From positions 1,333,501-1,397,500 of the forward strand of contig WPIO01000058.1 in NCBI GenBank assembly GCA_009760855.2: a stretch of 64,000 nt of DNA, written 5' to 3'. Both the position numbers and the translations under genes were made by a program. Under the pieces are notes generated by a model, which was not told the DNA's origin, searched no databases, and saw nothing but the letters and a program-made list of their open reading frames with translations. Positions 38,901 to 47,900 of this stretch are shown one piece after another; position 1 is the stretch's first letter; each line of letters opens with the position of its first letter. Origin of the DNA: Cristatella mucedo. Taxonomy: Eukaryota > Bryozoa > Phylactolaemata > Cristatellidae.

Positions 38901-41900
38901 TAGATAGACCGGTGAGAGAATCGCTTGGCTTCGATTCGAGCAGCTGAGGTGCCATGCTAGCGTGCTTGCTCAGCGAATGCCAAGTGCCTACAGAGAGACT
39001 GAGTTCTCTGAGGGTGCTATATGAAATGTATTATTATTCATGCCATCGGTGTGACTGCTAAATAACAGCACGCATTCAGGGTGCCAAGGATGGGGATCAA
39101 GTTCTCCGAGGGTGTTTGTTTTGCAAATGTCTATATTACAATTAAAATAGGGATGAATAAACCACGACCTTCGAATGTGTTTTTCTTTAAAAACTACTCC
39201 CTGTTACAGCTCAGCATTAGGGCACAGGAGCTGCTGCTGGCCCTTGAAGAATATCAGAAAGCCAACCAGAAAACGACTGCCAAGATTCTCGAGACGTCGA
39301 AGGTCTCGCTCCGGCTTCACATGGCACTGAAAGCCTTTCTCAAGTCAGCAAAGCACTACTTCGAAATGAGGTCAGCACAACTGGCAGATGCGCAGTGGCA
39401 CCGTGAGCTGCCACTTCCTAATACTAGTTGCTGTAACTATAGTTGCCTTCTTACTTAGAGGGTTAAAACAGTGAATGCAGGCATAATGAGATGTCCGAGA
39501 GTCTGCAGCTTGGCTGGCGTACCGATGCTGTATGCCGAAACCGACGATGCGGTCTGTGTAGCAAAAGCTTGAGGAGACTATCGAGATGAGGTTTAAGCCG
39601 ATGGAGCGTCTCCACAACGAGGCTTGCTGACCCAGCAAAGACAGTGTGTTTATTCCGAGTTCACACGTAGCTTCACTTTTCACTGCTTATTTTCGTCTGA
39701 CCATGGATAGTATCATTAAGCTTCAGAGCAGTCATTCGGTTTCTGTTTGAAAGAAGAGCGGCCTATGCATGAGTGTAACATAGCCAATCGCCGAGCCGCC
39801 TCTCAGCTCCCCCAATGATCGTCGATCAGTCAAATGAGGAGCTGGGCAGCGGTATTTGCAATGCGATTGCCTCCGGATGTAACCCACCCTAACCGGCCTG
39901 GGTGGGATTGTTGCCAAGCTGCCGACAACAAAGTATAGTGCGTTTCTACTATTCATCACCCCGAGAAAAATGTGCTTGAGCTGTCAGGCATATAAAGCTG
40001 TTTCTAAGTCCTGATGCAGTATCCCACCCAAGTCTCTTTCGAAGCACCCCTGGCGATCTGTGGCAGAGGGCACGCTGCTCAAAGATCCTATTGTTGGAGC
40101 ATTTTTTCGTACTGTACTACTGGGTAGTTACCTACCAGCTGTCATTCAGTTAAGTCACTCACTTAAGCTGAGCAGCTCAGACTGCTGTGATCGTGGCAGC
40201 TGCATCAGGCCACAGCTTGATTGGCTGCTTTGGCAGTGTGATTGGTCCACTTTCACACACTTAAGTCCCAATTCGATGAGCCTTTTATCCAAGAGCATTG
40301 GGGAGTTGCTACATACCTGCAGTCACTCAGATTAACGAACCCTATCAGACGGTTCTTGCTGTCTCGGCTGGCCCATTCGGCTTTAATGTTCGAACTCATA
40401 TAGTTTTTTCATCAGCATTCTTTCTATTTAGTTAAAACAGCATTTATCGTTTTTTAATAGCATCCTTTCTATTTTCCTACAGTGAAGGTGCTGACAGATA
40501 CGACAGGTAATCCTCAAAAGTGCTGCAAAGGGGTGTGGTCTAGCAGTCTGCCACCTACTCGGCTTCCGTTTTTTTGTTGTTGGCAGACTGGTTGGTGTGA
40601 TCGCTTCGATGATGCACGGGATCTTGGTCGAAGACGATTACTGCTTCTCTTGCGCTAGAGTCGGGTTCGAGCTTGCCTGGCCTTTGAAACTTCGCAGCTT
40701 AATGCACTGGGTCAGTGGCTGCTTTCCTTTTAAATGCCATATATTGCATGCTGCAGCCTCTGACCATGACCCAACGTGTGCTCGGCACAGCCGTGGCTGT
40801 GGCTGTGCCGAGCCAGCGAGGCTGCACCACTCACCGGTGTGCGTTTCTCGTGCCCTCTGGCTGCCGTTCCTGCTGTCTGTCTGTCTGCTGCCGCCTGGCT
40901 CATGCTCTGCCTTTGCATGGCAGCATTGACCCGCATGCCTCCTGCCGGAGAGCCGAGCTGCAGCTTTGAGCGCTCTTGCAGGGCTCTGCGTTAGGGGGCA
41001 AGTGCGACTGAATGAATGAACGGGTGTGAGTCTTGCTGAGATGCATATGCCCGTATGCCCACTGGCACTGTCTGACTCTCACTGTGCTGCTCATGGGCCG
41101 CAAGAGCGCAAGGCGACTGCTTGAATGGCGTGTGTCCTGTTTCTGTTTAGATACTGCTTCAAGCTCTGCATGTCAAAGTATCAGACCTGGTTTAACTCTG
41201 CAGTGGTCTTCTGGCTTCAGTCGTTCAGAAGCGAGTGCGAGACGCGCACCATCAAAGCGCTCGAGATCGACCAGGACGTAAGTGACTCCGTGGTGACAGC
41301 TCTGAGTCGGATGCAGCATGGTCACATATCTGTGTATGAGTTTGCTGCCATGTATGCAGGGCCTCCCAATGCTTTATCAGAGCTGGCAGTGTGAACTTAT
41401 CTGCATTGACAGTGACAGTGCTTCGAGGGACGTCAGTCTCCATAATCAGAGTAGCCTACCTCAGTACAAGCAGTAGTCTAATTATCATTTTCAGCTACTA
41501 GGATGAGTTGAAACATTTGCCGTAATGGTTAGGGCCTCTCTTTGAAGGCACGACCTTCTCTCGGCTAGTATGTTGTCAGCAGGTAACCTTGGGCCATCTG
41601 ACCAAGGGTGTCTAATGTGCTTAACACCTCTGGTCCACTATCAGGCACTCACCGCTAGCATGTAAGGATCGCCTGTACTTTCTCATCTCAGTCAAGCTCG
41701 GACTTTTACCTGACTGGTTATATCCAACTGCACTGGATAGCAGTTGCCCTGTTATTGAAAGGTGGTCGACGCGTTCCCCTTTTAGATTGTTATTCATTGA
41801 CGAGGTGGTCAACCAGGGCCATCAACCAGTTAGTTAAACAGTGCCGGCCATCTTCCGCACCCTGCGCTACAGCCAGGAAGATGGATAGAACAAGATCAAT

Positions 41901-44900
41901 GGCTGAATCCAACAATTTTGAAATAAACTGAAGCATTCCATAGTTAAAGCAGTTCATTGTATACAAAGATGCAATTAAATCAAAACAATTAGTAGCCTCT
42001 TGCTCTGCAACGATTTTTTATAACGGTGAGGAGCGTTCTGGGCATTGACCCCAGCAATTTCTCACATACTTCAGACGTGATTTTCTGCCATCTCTTCTGC
42101 AGAAGTTCAAATAATTCATTACAATCTCGTGGATAAATGACATGTTCGCATATTTTATGCTCCAACTCCTGCCAACAATGTTCAATGGGATCTGGACTCT
42201 CACAGACCCATTCCAAAATCCGGAAGTGATCGCAGCCTTGACGAATAGGTTTGTCAGAAAGGTCATCTTCTATGCCTGTGGTGTGCTTCGGATCATTTTC
42301 ATGTTGCTAAATTAAGTCCAAACCATCTACTATTCTTAACACTGTCCAAGTAGGGCTTTGCATTGATTATCCCCTACACCCGGTGAAGGCTCCTTACACC
42401 AGCAGTGATACAACCCCATAACATTACCCACCACCACCGTACTTCACCATCTGTTGGAACAAGCATCTAGATATGCTCACTTCTTTTGTCTCCACACACA
42501 CTGAGTGCCCGTGAGGTAGCTAAGTGAGTGAACTTGGATTCGTCAGTCTACAGCACTTTGCTGCACTCAGCTGGAATCCAGTGCTGCTTCCTCTTAGCAA
42601 CTCAAGACAGCATACCTTGCTGATTGAGATTCTTCTTAATCGTTCTTTTTCTGACAGTAATCCCCGACAGCTCCGGTTCTTTTTTAACTTTCAATGAACT
42701 GGTGAACCTGCTACTCATACCTGCCACCCTCATCTTCTGTTCCTCGGGTATCGTCCTGCAGGGACGCCTACTGCTCCCGATCCGGTGATTCATCGTTCTG
42801 GTTTGTTCTAGCGTCTTCAAATTGTACATCACTGCCACTTCTGTAATACCGATCTTCATTGCAATCGCTCGTTTATTACTCGTATATTTACCCCCATTTT
42901 TCAATGCGACTGTAACCCTTCTTGGAAAATTCGGTCATCTTCGGTTGAGCACAGCTTACCACTGAGGCTGAGAGCTTCTAAACCCAAAATAGCCTAGCCG
43001 CATGGTACCCAGATGACTTGCAATTGCACCAGACATTCCTATGCGACTCGCTGTAGTAAGCTGATCATGTTTACCTGGACTCAATCCTAGGTTTAGGGTG
43101 GGGAGATAACTCCAAAAGCCCAGTGGTGGTGGTGGTGATTTCGGACATAAACTACATTAAAGCGTCAATGCTATGGCTGAGAGTGAAGATTATAAGCTCT
43201 GTTGTATATCAACTAATAGATACCGTATTTTGCTAGTATTCTATAATTAGTTTTTTCAGTTAATAGGAAACTTACTCACCGGAACTCAAAAGTGATAGTG
43301 CCTTTGTTGGTGCAAACAAACACTTTTTGGGCCGGCATTTTATATAGTACCTACCTGTAGTGTACTACAGCACGAGCATCTGACCCTCGTACTGCCGTCG
43401 ATCAACCTGTGCATTCAGACATGCCTCCGTATTCTTCTAGTTTGTACCAGTGGATTCCCTGGTGAAGTTCTCAAATTCGTCAGTAGATGTCCTGGCTTGC
43501 TTCGTGAAGGTGAGTTGCTAAGTGGGGACACTGCATCTGCTTGCTCTATGCACTGCAACATCGGGCTTTCACTTGGTTTTCTCGCATTAGATAGTGCGAG
43601 CTTTTGTGTGTGAGCCTGTATGTGTACGTGCCAACGTGCACATGCACTTGCATGTGTGCATGAAAGTCTATATGGGCATGCATGTGTGCATGTGGACTTT
43701 CACAGACCTTGACACCCTGGTTGTATTGCATAGATCATCCAAGAATGGACTTCGATTGACATCAAAAACCCAGATTTATCCTTAATGGCTGCAATCAAAA
43801 TAACTGACGTGAGTAGAGCTCGAATTAGCATCTGTCACTCCATTGTGGTGGGTTCTCATCGGACACGTGACTTTTGCCTGGCTTTCATAAAATTGCGATT
43901 GTTTCGCTTTCAGACTATATGCGACGGCGCACGACTATATTGCAATAAGATAGAGTTCATACTAGAGAGGCAGGGATTCTACTCTGATAAGCAGGTCTTC
44001 GACGTCACCGATCAGGTATTCCAGGCTCTTTCTTTATAGCTGCTGGTGTTTCTTGGAAAACGGTGGCCTGCTTGCAGCTTCAGGACAGTTAATCATTGAC
44101 GGCATCACATTTAAGTCATTGCGGTGCCACAATTGACCATCAGTGTTTTTTTGCAATTTTATAGCACTGCATCACCCTGAACAACCTGGAACACATTCGT
44201 GTTTACCTCAGTAAGATTCCAAGCCTTCTCAATTATGACGAGCTCATGAGAGATATTGCATTGCATCACGACGAAGAAGCCGTCAAGGACAGGTCTGAGG
44301 ACGTCCTGCACAGCCTTCTCGATGGAGCAGAGAACGATCTCGTCCTAAAATGCGAGACTCTTATTAAGAGAATGGTGGATCGAATCAGCTGCGACCTGGC
44401 TAATTACATGACCCACTTTTTGTCCTTTGAAGACAGCAAGCCTTCCGTAAGTCATGTGGATGTGTAAGGGAAAGGTGGCACACAGCTACCATAGATTTAG
44501 TGATGTTGCATTCCAGTGCTTTATTTCTCTTGTACAGACTATGGATCCGCTGCTGTCCTACTTGACGAGTAACTTCAAGACATTAAAGGATAAACTAATG
44601 GAGTCTCTGTTCCCACTTGTGTCAGCAGAACTGTGGAATTGTGTCTTGCACATATTTGATGAGAACCTACTCGAAGGGGTAAGCTTAAATGATTGCTTAT
44701 GCTTTGTTACTTTAGAGGACACAGCGCCATCTTTCACTTTTAAGTAAATAAATAACTGCTTCGTCAATCAATGCCAGCCTCTCTTACATATATGTTAATA
44801 TAATTTGAAGGTGTATGACTACTTTAATGTTAGGTTGGTCTTAGTACGCTTAAGAAACGATAAGTGAGTTTACATAGAATGCATGAAGCCGTAAACAACT

Positions 44901-47900
44901 CAATATTCCTCGATTGAAACTGCAATCTTTGAGCTTTCCGTATAATTAAATAAACTGCCACTGAAATAGTACAGCAGTTAAATCATGGCAAGCCTGAGGC
45001 CAGTGACCGGCTACTGCGATATATATTTCATTTATAGAAATTCGGATTGTACTTTAGATGGTCTCTCTTTTGCTCTGTAGTCACCAATTCAACTCATTAG
45101 ACTCTCAGGCTTGTTCGGTATTTTGCCGAGGAAAGCGAAATGAGATGCTATACTAGCTCTAGAGGGTCTTTGAAAATTCTGCTTCTAGAGAAGATAGTTG
45201 ATTTAATTTTGAAGGTAGGCTCTTTAGTCTTATTGAGTTTGTTGGAAAGTGATTCCAATTCATTAGATTGCCCGTTGGCCGCATTTAACTCTCTTAGGAG
45301 AAAGAACGGTGGCTGACAGCAAACGTTCGTGTAATACTATGGCGGTCCTTTTTCATCTTATATCCCTTCCTTAATTGCCTGCATCTGGTCATACGTACCC
45401 ATTCGCTAATGCAACGTGCTATTATTGAATACTTTTACGAGCCAACTGCTTCACAAATGCTTGTTCTTGCATTTTAGGCAAAACCGGAATATTATCACAT
45501 GATGAGCAAGGTCGGTACGATGCTGATGTAATCAGCAGCACTCGTCTGTAGCTGAGTTATCTTAGCAGACTAATTATCGTAGAAGCCTTTGACGTTTTGC
45601 AGTTTTTCCTCATACTGAAAGGGCATTTTGTGAATGTCGGCCTTCAGGAAGAAGACTTAGCGTTCAAGTTTCCTCTCAGCCTGCGGCTTCGTTCTCGCCT
45701 GGCTTCAAACTCATTAACTTCTCAAGAGCTCATTGTTGATTGCTATGACATGATGGCAAAGCATGCTTCAGATTGGGTAAGTTTCGACTCATCCTAGTGA
45801 TACTTTATGTGCAAGGTATTCGGAAGCCTTACTCGCCTGCGACGAAAAAAGCTATGGCAACCCAACGGCTTGCCAATCGCGTTCTCCTGCTTGCTGCAGT
45901 GGTTAGAGGGAGGACAGAACGTAGGAAACTTGGTTACGAAGATGGGCTATCACGAAGGTACAGACGGCTTGTACACAGTAATCGTTGACGGTAAGCAGAA
46001 TCTAAGGGCAAGTTTTGTTTCGTGGCTGTCTCCTTTATAGAGTGATGTCTTTTGCTCAAGCGCTCGATGACTGATGAGCTTTCTTTCAGTTATTGGCATA
46101 TCCTACAACGACAGCTTCTTCGAGCGCCAGCCCCAATTAAGTTCATTTGTGACGCTGGAGCTATGTCCTACATGCGTTTTTCACCAATCTGGCACACTGA
46201 AAACGAAGACTGTCAGCGACTCGCCGAGACGACCGAGCTTCAACGAGAGGTTCTATCTGTAAGTGTACCTAAACAATCTTCTGCTTCTAGGAGCTGTTAG
46301 TGCTGAGTCGAGGTTGATTTTAATGCACTGCAGCTTGCTTGCATGGACTGCTCTGAATGAACTGGTCTATGAGTATTGGGCAGTGCTCAATCAATTCTCT
46401 GCAGCCAGCTGCTGAGTGGTGCCATCTTACGACTCACTTGAGCTAGGTCGCTTGTCACTGTAGTGAAGGTCTCTCTAAAGAAGCATTTGCCCAGCGGGGA
46501 TCTGTGGCCGCATTCCACCTGTATCACTACAAGCCATTCCTGACCGACGAGCATATTGGAGAGGCGTTTATTGAGCTCCAAACAGCAGTCAAGATAGACA
46601 AGCTGCTTGGTGACACCATGGACACGATCAAGCCACTGTGCATACCAGTACGGTGTGCGAAAGATATGTGTTTTGCTCCGTACGAAGTGAGTTATGTCGG
46701 CGATTTGTTTTATTCCTAGCTTTGAGCGTGAATCAGCACTGACAGCACCATTGCTAACATCTGCCGGCTATTCTCAGAATCTCGTGCTCTTATTTAGTAA
46801 ACAAATAGAGCATTGCCACTTTGCTCATTATTGCTTCATTAAAATTGCCAATGAGATCTACACCGCTAGATTAAGGCTGCGATGTGCTGTGCATGTATCT
46901 TTACTTTAGCTTAGTGTTTCAAGCATCATGCTTATATTGCAAACTGCACAATGCTTTACGACTGTTAGGTTCCAGGCCATTTTGTGCAACAATTTCTGGT
47001 CAACACCATATCTAATTGTTATGCAAACTACTAATTCAAGACCAGCTAAACAAACACATCTGATGGTTGATGAGGATGTCTTGTTTACTAGCATAGCATC
47101 ATGGTTTAGCACAATTTATTTAGAGAAAGATTGTGGATATAACTCTCATATGGGTGCAGTAGTCAATAGCTAGTTGCCAAGGATTGTAGGAAATTGACAA
47201 TGATTGTAAACGTGCCTAGAATAGTTCTGGCAAAGCTAGTAGAACAATACTTTGTGGAATGAATAGTTATGACTAAATTCTCCCCTGCTGCATTTATTCA
47301 TTGGGAATTATTGGCCAGCCTGAATTACTGCATGCCCGTAACGTCGCGGCCGCCCCATGCAGCTGCTCGTAGGCTTCTACGTAGGAGTCACAACATCGAA
47401 CCAGAAGCCCCAAAAATACGACTGCCACTTTTAACCGAACCTCTTCAAGTGGCACTTGTTGTGAACACCGAGAGTAACGACTTCATAGTAAGCGTACCTG
47501 TCGTAAATTACTACATTAAGACACTGTTTTCACTGTAAGCAGTGAAGGCAGATTGTAGACAACTGCACACAAATAACCTTTTCATCCGAGCTTTTCACCT
47601 CTGGTTACCTTATGTGTTGTCTGATATCCTTCTCACCAATGAAGTATCCTCGGCTATATATTATTATGATAGTTGTATAATGAACAGCTAAAGTAATTTA
47701 GAAAAGACAAACCTCTACATTAACCCCCATGCAGGGGTAGTGAACAACAGTTAGTGATAGAACGATTGACAAAATACTTGGTACATTTTGATCAATAGTA
47801 AAGTCCCAGCTTTGAGCGGCTATTCTCAGAGAACCAAGGCAATCATGGAAAGAAGCAAGGTAGTAATGAAAGTGGAATCTTAGTGATACGGCAAGCTTTC

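Noticed and set aside
40587..40670. Candidate exon encoding LVGVIASMMHGILVEDDYC between exons 11 and 12
   Set aside because: It has a usable acceptor, but the family alignment runs straight from SEGADRYDR to YCFKLCMSKY with the right spacing and phase, and no suitable donor follows it.
41880..43300. Terminal inverted repeats of the Tc1-like element
   Set aside because: I compared flanks by eye and found no convincing complementary pair, so no ends are claimed.
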